Source: Flaccisagitta enflata (lineage: Eukaryota > Chaetognatha > Sagittoidea > Aphragmophora). From it: a stretch of 64,000 nt of DNA. Shown here piece by piece: positions 1 to 29,775 of the stretch. A program made the translations under genes and the position numbers. A model generated the notes under the pieces. It worked only from the letters and a program-made list of their open reading frames with translations, was not told the DNA's origin and did no database searches. The stretch's first letter is position 1; each line of letters opens with the position of its first letter. The stretch lies in contig OZ231128.1 of assembly GCA_965153355.1 (NCBI GenBank), forward strand, positions 8,122,001 through 8,186,000, read 5' to 3'.

Positions 1-59
1 TGTATGTATGTATTCATGCTGATTACGCTATTCTTTATGTTTGCTTCTTTATATTCTTT

Positions 60-104
60 CTCTGTCATCGACTCTCTGTCTCTCTCCGTCTCTATCTATC
101 TCAT

Positions 105-190
<86 letters not shown>
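60..190. repeat. (TC)n microsatellite
   Basis: Impure then pure TC from about 105. No exon is recognised after it, although TGTGTCAAG at 213-221 could be an acceptor. Confidence 0.95.
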
Positions 191-193
<3 letters not shown>

Positions 194-364
194 CTATTTC
201 ATTCGCATTTTTTCTGTGTCAAGGTGAAAGAGGGAAAAATTAAGAGTCATCATCAGTTCTAGAATGACTCCTGGGAGGATTTAAGCATCAGACTACTGCA
301 GAAACTTGCGTCAGTCTAGACATGAGTCTTCAAGAAAGAAAAGAATAAAGAGATATGATTTCTA

Positions 365-1110
365 GTTTACATCTAACTCGATGCGTCATCGGCGTGATAT
401 CAAGATAGGCGTAACGGACGGACGGACGGACGGGCGGACGGACGGACGGATGGACGGACGGACGGATGGACGGACGGACGGACAGACTCTCTTATAGAGA
501 TGCGATGATGCATCTGAAAAGAAACAAGCCCAGTCCGGCAGTCGGGCAACAACCCGCCCTGACCTTGCTTTAACTTTCGCGGAAGACCAGGAGACATGTA
601 AGATAGATGGACAGACAGACAAACAGACAGATAAAAAGACAGAGTACAATAAAAGGGCAAAACATCCTGATTAAGCTGAAAATTGCGATCTTCGAGGATG
701 CGTAACGGACATACCGACAAACACACCAACGGACCGACGGACCGATGGACAGACCCTCTTATGAAGATGCGTTCCTAACGGACGCATCTAGAATTAGTAA
801 AACAAGCCCGACCGGGCAACGATGCGTCCGAACTGTGTCTCCGCGTATTTTAAATATGGCGCTTAACAGATGACATATATTGATATATGGAGAGACAGAT
901 GGACGAACCGACTGATGCAATGACACGAGTAACAATGGAGACCCTTAAAACACGTTTGTTGATCACTTGTGTCAGTACGGGATCTCCCTGTGGCCAAAAA
1001 CAACAAAAAGTGTGTTTTTTTTGCACAGGCGTAACGGACATAGCGACGGACCAACGGACAGATGGACGGACAGACCCTCTTACCGTCAGGAACGCATCTA
1101 AAATTATAAT
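365..1110 (-). repeat. Cluster of three HP hairpin repeats (ATGCG subfamily)
   Basis: Three minus-strand copies in a row, about 365-520, 521-800 and 799-1106. Each has a GGAC tract, CCTCTTATAGAG-like sequence, a hairpin with arms AGATGCG and CGCATCT, and an AAACAAGCCCGACCGGGCAA-type opposite end. The distal GATGCG tag is clear at 379 (CTCGATGCGTC) and 818 (ACGATGCGTC). The third copy is decayed. Confidence 0.7.
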
Positions 1111-1341
1111 TAAAAGAATCGCTGCATGAATTCGATTTTCTTTTCTTGTCGTTTGTACAAGATTTTGATAATCCGGAGGTCGGTCCGTCCGTCTGTCCGT
1201 CCGGAGGTCGGTCCGTCCCACAATTGATTGCATGTGGGCCTGTCAGTCTAGTCTTTGATCTGGATTTGCATTTTTGAGTGTTTCTAGTAAAAACCACAAA
1301 CGCGATAATTAACGTTGAACGCGTTTTTAGCGTGAACACAT

Positions 1342-2194
1342 ATAATCGGGAAAAAAGTCGAAGTCAGTCTTCGACTTTTTGACATATTCGAGAGAAACAG
1401 GGTTTTTATTTTCTTATGCGGAAATTGCGGGTCTTTTCCGGCTGATTGAGGCCTCCAATGAAATTGATAGGGTAAGTAAATTTGATAATTCTCTTTCATT
1501 TGGCGCCAAGCAGAATGCTCTACGACAAATATTTTTCGTGCTATGATTTTTTAAAAATCTATTTACGAAAAATTCAAATGAAATTGTTTTTGATTTTTTT
1601 TATTTTGTATAGGATCAATAAACGAGTGAATTTATGTTTACTTGAGCATGCAAATACATAAAAAATGTTTATGAGCATGGCTGCTCATCTGTGAGGGCGT
1701 TTTTGAGCATTTTAGCTCATTTAGCTCACTTAGCTCAATCTATTTTTTCTGATTTCAAATATGATAAATGAATAAATATTTTCATATTTGTTTAAGCAAG
1801 CAAATTAAAAAAACATGTCAGTGAGCAGAGCTGCTCACCTGTGAGGTGTTTTTAAGTATTCTAGCTCATTCAGCTCATTTAGCTTGCTCTTTTTCTCTGA
1901 TTTAAAATAGGATAAATAAATGAATGTTTTGATTTAAGCATGTTAATACAAGAAAGCATATCAGTAAGAAAAGCTGGTTGTCTGGTTGAATCATTTTGAA
2001 TACTTTAGCTCATCTAGCTCATTTGGCTCAGTTCTATTTTTCTCTGATTTTCAGTGCAATCAATACATACAATTGCTTTTGATTTTATCTAACAGAAAAA
2101 AGGAAAACTTTTGGTGACTGAAGTCAAAAGTATGGTGAAAAGTGACCAATGCTTACGACTTTTTTCCTCACGGCGACAGCCGCCATTACTGGTA
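1342..2194 (+). repeat. Dispersed repeat family D1, copy A
   Basis: Starts near ATAATCGGG, GTCGAAGTCAGTCTTCGACT, and ends CGGCGACAGCCGCCATTACT. The middle carries three diverged ~150-bp units with GAGCATGCAAATAC and TAGCTCATTTAGCTCA. Matching copies lie at 30453-31085 (inverted) and 57934-58530. No coding capacity and no clear terminal repeats. Confidence 0.75.
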
Positions 2195-2229
2195 TGAATT
2201 TCAACCATCTTGAACGCACAAGGGAGTCA

Positions 2230-2400
2230 GTGAAGTGAGGGAGCAAGCCTGTGAATACAGCAAGTGAGCAAAGTGAGCGTAGCAAAGTGGAGAGCTGCAG
2301 AGTGAGTGAGCGGAGTGAGCAATGCGAGCGAACGAACGAAGGTAGCGAGTGACCCATTGGCCCGTTAAATACGCGATTGTCTGGATTCGCGTGATGGTTC
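2230..2400. repeat. GAGTGAGC-rich satellite-like block
   Basis: Irregular GTGAGC, AGCAAAGTG and GAGCGAACG words, recurring as short blocks at about 22320-22380, 33410-33430 and 48415-48490. It looks like debris of a dispersed repeat. Bases 2400-2790 hold nothing I recognise. Confidence 0.5.
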
Positions 2401-2794
2401 ATTGTGTCATGATTAATAGACAGTATAGATGTACCATAGCTGCGGCTTTTAAATCAACGTCCTAGGCTAAAGCAACGTCGAGGAAAGCTGTTTTTCAACT
2501 TTGAATTTTTTTTCTTTTATTTTTGGTAAGAGAATACTAAGTCGAAGGAAGATTTGAATTAGGTTAGTGTCACTCGAGCGATATTTTGACGATTGAATGA
2601 TAGTCACTGACTTACTGACATCATGCCTTGTCAGTATGGTTGCGTTTGTGTCGGTTATTGACAGCAAAATTGTCTACTAAGGAAACCTTTTAAGAAATAC
2701 TGGCTCCAAAGAGTTTGTTATTAGCTTATCAACTTTGTTCTCAGCATTTTTCACTCACGAACTGATATGGCTTCTTATGTCAAAAATTGATGTC

Positions 2795-2922
2795 TTTTTA
2801 GATGCGTCATCGCATCTCTATAAGAAGGTCTGTTCGTCCGTCCGTCGGTCCGTCCGTCCGTCCGTTACGCCCCTTCTAATATCATGCAGATGGCGCATCG
2901 AGTTGGCCGCCTCTGCTTGTTT
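2795..2922 (+). repeat. HP hairpin repeat (ATGCG subfamily)
   Basis: TTTTTAGATGCG TCAT CGCATCT hairpin, CTATAAGAAGG, a CCGT tract, distal tag GGCGCATCGAG and end CTGCTTGTTT. A complete short copy in + orientation. Confidence 0.8.
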
Positions 2923-2999
2923 AATTCAGCTTTTAAAGGACAAAAATGAAAAGTTTTTCAATTTCAGCGTTTCTATGTGCTCTTTGCGTCAAACAAAGA

Positions 3000-3160
3000 G
3001 AGATGACGACGATGACGATGACAATGACGACGACGATGATGATCGATGACGACCATGATAATGATGACGACGATAAATAACACAATGATTACGATAAGAC
3101 GACACAAACGATGATGATACGACGATGACGATAATAACATCGATGACGACGACGACGACG
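3000..3160. repeat. GAC/GAT trinucleotide-rich microsatellite
   Basis: Mixed GATGACGACGATGAC tract. Frames through it encode only Asp or His/Arg runs. Another degenerate HP-like CGGAC tract follows at 3190-3270. Confidence 0.9.
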
Positions 3161-3559
3161 TGCCAACATGCATGCACCTCTTGCGCAAAAGGACGGATGA
3201 ACCAACTCTGAATGTATGGACGGACAAACTCGGTATCGGGACGGACCGATGGACGCATAAACGGACGAATACACTCGGGCCTTTGCTGCAATTAAAGAAA
3301 AACAAAATTCCGTTGAACAATTGTTTCGTCTTTGTTTCTTTGGAAAGCTTGAGAAAACGAGTGAGAAAAACCAAGAATCGAAGGAAGAAGAAAACTGAAC
3401 TCAGGAATCGAAGGAGAAAACAGAAGTGACAAACTTCGGATTTAACCATCGAGAAGCAACAAACAACAGAACAACAGAAACAACAAACGACGGATCTAAC
3501 CACCGCGAATAAAACAGACAAGAAACAGTCTCAAATCTCGTCAAGGTTTGTCTCGGTGA

Positions 3560-3765
3560 ATTGATGGAACTCTCAGGTAACCGTATTTACGTTGACCGCT
3601 AACTGTTGACCGCTAACCGTTAACATGAACCGTTAATGGTTAACCGTTGACCATTGACCGTTATTGCTAACCGTTAACCGTTAACGCTTAACGGTTAACG
3701 CTAACTCGGTTAACCGTTAACCCTTAACTAATAACCATTGAGGCGATGACCGTTGATCGTTGACC
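3560..3765. repeat. TTAACCGT palindromic short-repeat block
   Basis: Repeated AACCGTTAACC and CGTTGACCG words in both senses. It is irregular and unlike a telomere repeat. Confidence 0.7.
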
Positions 3766-3775
3766 ATTAACCCTT

Positions 3776-4135
3776 CAACCATTCATTCATTCATTCATTC
3801 ATTCATTTATTCATTCATTCATTCATTCATTCACTCATTCATTCATTCATTCATTCATTCATTCATTCATTCGTTCCTCGATCCATCGATCCATTCATTT
3901 TCATTCATTCATTCATTCATTCATTCATTCATTCATTCATTCATTCATTCATTCATTCATTCATTCATTCATTCATTCAATCATTCATTCATTGATTCCT
4001 ATATTCATTCATTCATTCATTCATTTTCATTCATCCATTCATCCATTCATCCATTCATCCATTCATCCATTCATTCATTCATTCATTCATTCATTCATTC
4101 ATTCATTCGTTCCTCGATCCATCCATCCATTCATT
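3776..4135. repeat. (TTCA)n microsatellite
   Basis: TTCA repeated almost without break, with a TCGATCCATCGATCC interruption occurring twice. It ends at the acceptor of CIMIP2B-like exon 1. Confidence 0.95.
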
Positions 4136-4158
4136 TTCAGGATCAGGATAGCTCGAAA

Positions 4159-21599
<17,441 letters not shown>

Positions 21600-21846
21600 C
21601 CTGGGAAATGTGGAGGAGGAGGAGGAGGAGGAGAATGGGGAAAAGGGATAAACGCTATCCAATCTATGAAAGGGAGATAACTGATTCTGACACTACCGAT
21701 GGAGTCTAATTCTAACTCTTTAATACCAAAACTCAGGGGATCAGTTTGAATTCTTGGTGATTTTCAAATGAAATGTGATTAGGAAAAATCATTACAAGTC
21801 CATCATTAAAAGCAACAATTAAATATGTTTCTTTTTTTTCTTTTCT

Positions 21847-21933
21847 TTTTTAGTTGCGGACACGCAACTCTATAAGAGGCTTTGTCCGTCCGTCGGTCCG
21901 TCCGCAACTGGTGGCCGTGTACCCTGCCTTGTT
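21847..21933 (+). repeat. HP hairpin repeat, minimal 87-bp copy (TTGCG subfamily)
   Basis: TTTTTAGTTGCG GACA CGCAACT, CTATAAGAGGC, a GTCCGTCCGTCGG tract, tag CGCAACTGG and end GTGTACCCTGCCTTGTT. It has all conserved parts and almost nothing else, so it defines the minimal element. Confidence 0.82.
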
Positions 21934-23258
21934 ACTGTTGTTATCCTCTGATTCTCTGTGATTTCTCATGAGTGGTATCTTTATGGCAACGCTACGCGGC
22001 CCTATCAGCCACTAATGAAGTAAATATATCGTTCGTCGTTTAGTCTGCCCATCGTTCTGTCCGTCCATCGTTTAGTCTGTCCATCCATCCGTCGCATTTG
22101 TCATCAAAGCGCGTTTTTCGCACTGCTGCCCATACCATAGGACCTGACTGGCATCCTACATCACTGCCCCTGCCCACCCACGCGGACGAATACCGTTGCC
22201 GTGTATCCGTTCTGGTTTCCTTCTTGACTTAGAGCGTGTTTACAGTGACGACAATAAACGCGATTGTTCCCGTTAAACACTTCTTCAGCGTGAACACACA
22301 TTTATCAAGCGCTGCGGAACAAGTGAGCAGAGTGAGCAATGCCAGTGAACAAATGTAGCGAGCGACTTAGTGGCCCTCTGATGACGCGATTTCACGTGTA
22401 GAAGCGGGCCCTTAGTTTGTCATTCGTTCTCATGGCTTACCAACGCGACGCGTGGGGTCGGGCAGGAATGCGGTAATCTGCGGTAATCTGCGGTAATCTG
22501 TAACTAAAAGATTGACAGACAGACAAATAAACGGCAGATGGATAATTGGATAGAGGATTGAGCCGCGCGACTACGTAAATAACGCGGAGTAACGATACCG
22601 TCACAGACCGATGGGCAGGAACGTACATCCCCTTCAAAACTGCCCCGTACCCCGTACCCCCTGCCCCCTGCCCCCTGCCCCCTGCCTACACGCAGCATCT
22701 TACTTGCACGAGTTCCTGCTTTCCAAATCGAATGTATTGGACGGACGGACCAAGGGACTGACCAAAGTACGGACTAACAGGCGGACAGACGGACAACGCC
22801 TTTCCAGAGTATTTAGTCTGCGACTAAAAACGGAAATTGAAAGCGAAGTCAAAGACGAGAAATAGGAGGAAGAGGAAGAGGAAGAGGAGGACAATGGGAA
22901 GGGGAGGAGGAGAATGGGAGGGGGAGGAGGAGAAGGGGGAAGGGAAGAAGGAGAAGGGGGGGGAGGAGAAAGGAAAGAGGAGGAGAAGGAGAAGGGAGGG
23001 GGGGAGGAGGAGAATGGGAAGGGAAGGAGGAGAAGGGGGGAAGGGAAGAAGAGAGAAAGGGAAGGAGAAAGAACAAGAATTACTTTTCCTCCTCATTTGA
23101 TTGTGACATTTGCAGATCTGATGTAATTAATGTAAATTAGATAAACCAAGAGGAAAGGGGAAAAAAAAAGAAGAAAGAAAAAACCCAAACCCAAAAGGGG
23201 ACAACGATGCTCTATCAAGCGGTCATTATAACGGCCAAGCTTGTCGGTTAATGAAAAC

Positions 23259-23260
<2 letters not shown>
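21934..23260. other. Gene-free stretch with repeat debris
   Basis: Degenerate HP pieces (about 22040-22230, 22440-22510, 22740-22800), one GGGCGTGTTT-type repeat (22236-22305), a GAGTGAGC block, a C-rich CCCCTGCC patch (22640-22685), and a polypurine tract of GGAGGAGAAGGGG (22860-23085). No gene recognised. Confidence 0.65.

Positions 23261-23356
<96 letters not shown>
23258..23356. repeat. (GAT)n microsatellite
   Basis: About 33 uninterrupted GAT units. It is followed at 23375-23545 by an AGGAGG-rich imperfect palindrome. Confidence 0.96.
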
Positions 23357-23745
23357 CATTAAGGGCCATGAGCCTTAGGAGATCGTGCGCGAGAGCACCT
23401 CCAGACCCGATGGATGCAGAATTCTGAATCCATGGTCACCACTACCTATGAAATCACTCCCTCCTCCAACTCTCTTTTGGGTATAGGAGGAGGAGGATTT
23501 GTGGAGGACCTTTGGAGGACCTCCTCCTCCTCCAACACTTGAGGGTAAATCTGAATTCATCTATTGATATTGACCATGAAATCAGTTAGAATTTTTACAT
23601 TGAGGTGCTTGGAGGGGGCAATGTGAGCAATGGAACCATGATTTGTTATATGATTTACAGTTGTCAAATCATGATTTTTTGTTTCTTTCAGAGTTTTCAA
23701 ATCATGGTTTTGTTGAAATAAATAATTGCTGGAAAGATAGTAGGA

Positions 23746-23960
23746 TTTTTAGTCGCGTGCACGCGACTCTATGACCCGCTCTGTCCGTCTGTCAGTCGGT
23801 TGGTCTGTCCGTCACACTTTGCTTTTTTTGTCGTTTTACGCTTTTTTAAGTTTTTTGAAGTAAATTTAAGTAAATCTAAGTTTTATCTTTTGGTCTTTAG
23901 GTCTCTTAGTCTTTTAGTCTTCAAGACCGCACGCGACTTGTAACGCGATGGCCTTGTTTT
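23746..23960 (+). repeat. HP hairpin repeat (TCGCG subfamily), complete 215-bp copy
   Basis: Perfect inverted AGTCGCGTG CACGCGACT, CTATGACCCGC, a GTCCGTCTGTC tract, T-rich body, distal tag GCACGCGACTTG and end GGCCTTGTTTT. Confidence 0.85.
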
Positions 23961-24200
23961 AATGACTGATTATTGGTACTTAACTAGTTACTTCCAAAAA
24001 GTAATTTTTCATTGAAAAAATAAATAAATGATATTTAATATCTGTTATATCCTAACAAATTTAACCTAGTAGAAAAGTGTTGAGTAGGAATGTTTTCCAA
24101 CTTTAAAAGTTTGAAATGTGTCTATACGGTTTTTATCATCATCAAAAAAATTTGGTTTGATAATCAGCTTATTGATGATAATGATATTTGCATGATGATA

Positions 24201-24475
24201 TTTTTAGTTGCGTGCTATGCGACTCTATAAGCCACTTTTTGGTCGGTCCGTCGGTCCGTCCGTCGGTCCATCTGTCCGTCCGTCCGTCCGTCGGTCACAA
24301 ATCTTTTTAAGGCTTTTTAAAGCATGTTTTTGTCCCTGAAAGGTAGAAGAGAGACTTTGTGGAGTAATTAATCTTTTAAAAAGTCTTTTTGAAGAAAAAA
24401 AATTGTTTATCTGTCTGTCTGCCTGACTTTTTTTGAAAGTGCTGACGCACGCGACTTAGGTCTAATGACCTTGTG
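24201..24475 (+). repeat. HP hairpin repeat (mixed TTGCG/TCGCG)
   Basis: AGTTGCGTGCTATGCGACT: the arms pair with two T-G type wobbles. Long GTCGGTCCGTCC tract, distal tag CGCACGCGACTTAGG, end GACCTTGTG. Confidence 0.78.
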
Positions 24476-24492
24476 AATTGAGAAATAGGATA

Positions 24493-24665
24493 CAGTGGAG
24501 CTTCACTAGAGCTCACCCGCTAATAAGGCATGCCCGCCTATAAGGCATTCAAATTGCAGTCCTAGAGAAATTTTATAGTTATTTTTATATTGGTAATAAG
24601 GCAGCTTCACTATAAGGCATAATTTAGCCCAGTCCCCTGAAATGCGCTCTAGTGAAGCCTAACTG
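24493..24665. mobile_element. TA-flanked MITE, CAGTGGAGCTTCACTAGAGC ends
   Basis: 173 bp with near-perfect inverted ends and TA on both sides (24491-24492, 24666-24667). AATAAGGCA words inside. Related to the larger element at 59340-61159. Confidence 0.8.
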
Positions 24666-24669
24666 TATA

Positions 24670-25400
24670 TCTTAATGTTCATGGAAAATAGTGTGATAGT
24701 GTTTGCAAATATCCAAAAAAATATAGAGCATCTTGACAATCAATCAATTTGCTGGACATTTTATCAGGTTTTACTCACATGCCTGATTGATGAAATCATG
24801 ATTTGATCTTGGAGGAGTAACCAATGAAATCATGATTAGAGACCGTGGTAAGTGACCTTAGATTCATTGGTGTTTTTGTTGTTGTTTTGAGGGGATGGAT
24901 TCACGTCTCCCATCATGAATGTATTTTTTCTTAATGTGCATCTCTTGAATTCCAAATTTTTTTCATAATTGCTGTTTATTTAAAGTTAAGAGCTGTCATC
25001 TTATCACCCTGCTAATTTTTTTTCTTCATTTTATCCCACATTTTTTTCCCTGAAATGTCAGCTGGAATGAATGTTGATTTTAGTCACCAACTGGCGATTT
25101 AGTGTGTTGACAAAAATAATTACAATGATAATCATGATAAAAAAAAATTATTTGAAGTAGAAATTAATTTCAAGTGATACACAATATTGTCCATTTCAAA
25201 TATGTATCCTCTTGAACTAAGATGTCATGCGTTTTGTCCTGCAAACTATACAGCCTGGAATCAGCAAATGGAAAACTCACTCCCATTAAGAGAAGTGATA
25301 AAGGGCGCCGTTAAGAGAGGTGATATGATAAAGGGCGCTAAGATGTCAGTCAGTCAGTCTGCTAGTCAGTCAAAAAAAAAGGGAGTGATTCTGATGAGAG
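24670..25400. other. No gene or repeat recognised
   Basis: AT-rich. ATGATTTGA words recur but no coding frame of note is visible. Confidence 0.5.
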
Positions 25401-25402
25401 AG

Positions 25403-25535
25403 ACCCACACACACATACACAAAGATACACAGACACACTCACACATACACTCATACACAGACACACACACACACACACTGACACACACACATACCCACAC
25501 ACACAAACACACACTCTCATATACACACAGAAAGA
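25403..25535. repeat. Impure (CA)n microsatellite
   Basis: ACACAC tract with T and G interruptions. Confidence 0.9.
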
Positions 25536-25834
25536 CAAAAACATTTGGAGGCAAACGGACAGAACAGGTAGCAAAAAGAATGGGAGATAAAGAAAGAAAC
25601 TTAAACTGATATAATAAGAAAAAAAAAGAAAAAAAATCCGGAGAAATTCATGCAAAAAAAAACATGGACAGACGCTTGAACCATGGACAGACGCTTGAAC
25701 CAAGACAATGTCAGTCTTTAGAGAGTAGTGATATTTTGAGACTATCAACTTGCTAAACAACGGAAAATTGGCAGATTAATCCATGGTAAGAAAATAACTA
25801 TAAACGCATGATTTGATAACGTTTGTTCAAGCCT

Positions 25835-25940
25835 CATCTGCAGAGAGCTCTCCAGGTGGTTGAAGAGCTCTCAAAGTCTCCAAGAGTGCCAGGAGAGCTC
25901 TCAAACTCTCGGAGAGCTCTCAAGCTCTCCTAAAGTCCAT
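25835..25940. repeat. GAGAGCTCTC palindromic short-repeat block
   Basis: Six or so AGAGCTCTC/GGAGAGCTC words within 100 bp. Confidence 0.7.
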
Positions 25941-25955
25941 GGCCCTCACTCGGTT

Positions 25956-25956
<1 letters not shown>

Positions 25957-25993
<37 letters not shown>

Positions 25994-26654
25994 AATGATG
26001 ATGATGGTCATGATGATGATAATGATAATGATAACAGGATGTGCAAAAAATTTGGCAAAAACATAAAAGCACAAAAACCACACTTCTTGATGGCCCAGTA
26101 ATACAAAATTTGAGGTGTAGCCTTCTAATTAGTTCTACTAGATGTTAGAATGTGCAGTTTTTCATAAAAATAATCTTGGTTGGCAAAGGAATGAATTTTG
26201 CTCTGGTCAAATTTTCCCATTTCACAGAATTTTTACCAGTAAAACAAAACTAAGCATATCAATCACTAAGCTTAATATTTCATCCAAATCAGTATCCCAA
26301 AGTGGTCAATTCATCAAGGGGTAATCATCATAGAAGCAGTACAGTCATTCTGACTCAAAATTGGCTTCAAAACAATTGTAAAAAATCTATTAAAACAATT
26401 TGAAAGTCACTATCGATTTTGTTTTGTTTATCAGAATTTATTTTCCCATGACCACTATAAATGGACCTTTCCTCCCCTCCATTGATTTCAATTCATGAAT
26501 TCTTGCTGCCTGTGGGCAAATGGATATATGAAAATAAGCAACCCTTATGTCAAAGCTATATTTTGATTTAAAAAATCATTTGAAAGCAGTTTAAAACTGT
26601 TCTTAGTAAAATTTTGCCAAATTTTTTGCACATCCTGTTAATGATAATGATAAC

Positions 26655-26727
<73 letters not shown>

Positions 26728-26985
26728 ATGATAATAATGATGATAATTATTATGATAATGATGGTCATGATGATGACGAGGATGATGATGAAGATGATGA
26801 TAATTATGATGAAGATAATGACGACGATGATGGTGACAAAGACGAGGATGGTGGCGGCAGTGGTGGCGGTGGCGGTGCTGGTGGTGGGTGCGGCGGTGGC
26901 GATGGCAGTGGTGGGTGCGGCGGAGGCGGCGGTGGAGGTGGTGGCGATGGTGGTGGTAACGGTGGCGGTGAGGGAGGAGGAGTTA
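25957..26985. repeat. (GAT)n and (GGTGGC)n microsatellite split by a MITE
   Basis: GAT/GATAAT tract 25957-26033 and again 26639-26840, then GGTGGC 26840-26985. The 603-bp insertion between the halves is listed separately. Confidence 0.92.
26034..26638. mobile_element. MITE with CAGGATGTGCAAAAAATTTG ends, inside (GAT)n
   Basis: 605 bp. Inverted ends ACAGGATGTGCAAAAAATTT over at least 26 bp. Flanked by TAATGATA on both sides (26026-26033, 26639-26646), an apparent 8-bp duplication, but the flank is itself repetitive. Interior AT-rich, no transposase. Confidence 0.75.
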
Positions 26986-27396
26986 TCACAAAATCCAAGG
27001 ATAAACAGAAAAAAATGGAGAAATTCGATTGAATGCCACAAAACCAAAAGCAAAGGATTTTGATTCTTTACAATTTGCAAATGAGATTTAAAGAAAAGAC
27101 GAAAAAAAGAAACAAACAAGAAAAAAAATCCTTTCTAGGATCAAAAAAGGAAAACCGAGATCCATACTTTGCCAAGCATGAACAAATCACATGAATGAAT
27201 GATTACCGAAAAACAAATGAATGAAGAAATAACATGAATGAGTGATTACCGAAAAACGAATAAATGAAGAAATCACATGAATGAATGATTACTGAAAACG
27301 AATGAACGAAGAAAAGAATCACTTGAATTTCGAAGATATGAAAAAAATCATCGTAAAAATCACTTAAGAGTGAATGGATGAAAGTATAAAGGAATG

Positions 27397-27397
27397 T

Positions 27398-27451
<54 letters not shown>

Positions 27452-27935
27452 TAATCAATCAATCAATCGATTAATTAATCAGGCAATCAATCAAACAATC
27501 ATGGAGTCAAGAATATTAGAATTATTGGATGGGATATGAATGCGATACTTGAATAAACAATTGAATGACTGAAAAGATGAATGAAAGGAATAACTGAGCC
27601 ATTTTCCGATTTTATATTGAGTGAATAGATAGATGAATCAATGATTGAAAGAATGAATGAATGAATGTATGAATGAATGAATGAATGAATGAATGAATGA
27701 ATGAATGAATGAATGAATGAATGAATGAATGAATGAATAAATGAATTGATGAATGAATGAATGAATGAATGAATGAATGAATGAATGAATTGATGAAAAA
27801 TTGTGTGTGAAGATGAACAAGTGAATGAATGAATGACTGTATCGATGAAAAATTGTATGTAAAGATGAATGAATGAATGAATGAATGAATGAATGAATGT
27901 ATGAATGAATGAATGAATGTATAAGATTTCTCAGA
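27397..27935. repeat. (AATC)n and (AATG)n microsatellites
   Basis: AATC 27397-27500. AATG from 27640 with GATGAAAAATTGTGTGTGAA interruptions, to about 27925. The minus-strand Ile-His-Ser-Phe frames are artefacts. Diverged AATG words extend from 27190. Confidence 0.93.
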
Positions 27936-28214
27936 AATGAACAAATGGATAAACTGGTGTGGGGAATGAATGTGTGAAAAGATGAACTAATGATTGAATG
28001 GAAAACAGAGAGATGGATTTCTATGGATTTCTATCCATATTGAAACAAGAAAAAAAAATTAAAAAAAGAAAAGAAAACTAAAAGCAGATGAATGAGTTTT
28101 CTTTTGAATTCGCTCCAAAAAGACATCAAGAACAAATTTGAAAAGAAAAAAAAAAGAAAAAATCAGAAATTAAAATGACCTTCAAAGATTTCAACGAGTT
28201 GGAGTAGAAATGAA

Positions 28215-28480
<266 letters not shown>

Positions 28481-28696
28481 TTCACTGTCAGACAGACATA
28501 CAGCCACAAACACACTAGTACACAGAACACACACATATTACCCAAGCGCTTGCGATGCCATTTAAAAGCCATGGTGGCATAATCCTTATCTTCATGAGAA
28601 TTGGCCCTATGGCGTGATGGTACTATCTAAGAAAAAAGTATATCTACACCTGCTACCACGGATATCTACTCTTCTAGAAAAACTAGATAGATTTTT

Positions 28697-28836
28697 AACA
28701 AAGCTAGGCAGGCAACTTGATGCGGCATCAGCAGGATATCAGAAGAGGCGTTATGGATGGACAGAGGGATGGACCGACAAACAGACGGGCAGACGGACAG
28801 ACCCTCTTATAGAGATGCGATGACGCATCTGAAAAA
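28697..28836 (-). repeat. HP hairpin repeat (ATGCG subfamily)
   Basis: Starts AACAAAGCTAGGCAGGCAAC, tag CTTGATGCGGC, GGAC tract, CCTCTTATAGAG, hairpin AGATGCG ATGA CGCATCT, then GAAAAA. Confidence 0.8.
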
Positions 28837-29060
28837 CAGATTTTACCTCGTCAAAAAATCATCAAAATGAGTCCAATCTGGTGGCTGTTACTTAAGCCAT
28901 TTAGAAACTACAAGCCAAAATGTAAAATCCATTCATTTTGAAAATCAAAAAAATATCAAAGACAGCAGAATGCAGAAATGTCAGACGCTTTTAAATCAAC
29001 TTATCTCCGCTTTTAGAGCAGCTTGTACAATTCCAACCTCAAGAGCCAAAACTAATTCTT

Positions 29061-29320
29061 AGCCTAGAAGCCCTAATTTTTTTACTAACAAAGTTTGGCA
29101 AAGGTACCACTGAGCATGAGCTACCTCTCATGTCATAAAAATTCAAATGAGTGACGTCTAAGAGATAAGTCCTGAGTTGGGTTTTGAAAGACTAGCCTAG
29201 AAGCCCTAATTTTTTTACTAACAAAGTTTGGCAAAGGTACCACTGAGCATGAGCTACCTCTCATGTCATGAAAATTCAAATGAGTGACGTCTGAGAGATA
29301 AGTCCTGTTTTGAAAGACTT
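29061..29320. repeat. 133-bp tandem duplication
   Basis: AGCCTAGAAGCCCTAATTTT to AGAGATAAGTCCTG occurs twice (29061, 29194) with only a few differences, so the duplication is recent. Confidence 0.88.
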
Positions 29321-29354
29321 TTTTGAAAGACTGAGAGGTCTGACCAGAATTTTT

Positions 29355-29775
29355 CGGGAGCCCAGGGCCCCAAAGGACCGATGTCCTGTAGAACAGGAGG
29401 CTGGGATTGGCCAAAGGCTGAGATTTTGGCTAAGATACTGAAATTGGGACTTCCCGGCTGAGATTAAGGTTGCCAAGAGGGGATTTGAACATTAGGGCCT
29501 AGATCTAGGCTTTGAGGCTCAAATTTGGGCCCAAATTTTGGCTTTAAGGCCCAAATTTTGGTATTGTAGCTGGGATTGGGGATTTTAGACCAGGATCGAG
29601 GCTGAATTGAGGGCGGGGAGGGCATTTTTGAGGTCTTGATGGCCAATGGAGGGGGGGGGGGGACGGACGGACGGACGGAAGGACGGACGGACGGAAGGAC
29701 GGACGGACGGAAGGACGGACGTCTGGAAATTCCCCCCTGTGTTCTACAGGACATCGGCCCTTTGGGCCGCTGCCC
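29355..29775. mobile_element. Foldback element FB-B, diverged copy
   Basis: Left CGGGAGCCCAGGGCCCCAAA, GGACCGATGTCCTGTAGAAC. Right CTGTGTTCTACAGGACATCG and GGCCCTTTGGGCCGCTGCCC. GGAC tract at 29661-29720; interior of AAATTTTGG/CTGAGATT words. Confidence 0.75.

Noticed and set aside
386-1339. Ser-Val-Arg-Pro repeat proteins on the minus strand
   Set aside because: Translations of the GTCC tract of HP elements; no family, no splice support.
3560-3765. Telomere-like TTAACC sequence
   Set aside because: Words are irregular and palindromic (AACCGTTAACC), not a steady TTAGGG-type repeat.
26614-27119. Frames rich in Met, Ile, Ala/Val or Thr over the GAT/GGTGGC tract
   Set aside because: Microsatellite translations; both strands open.
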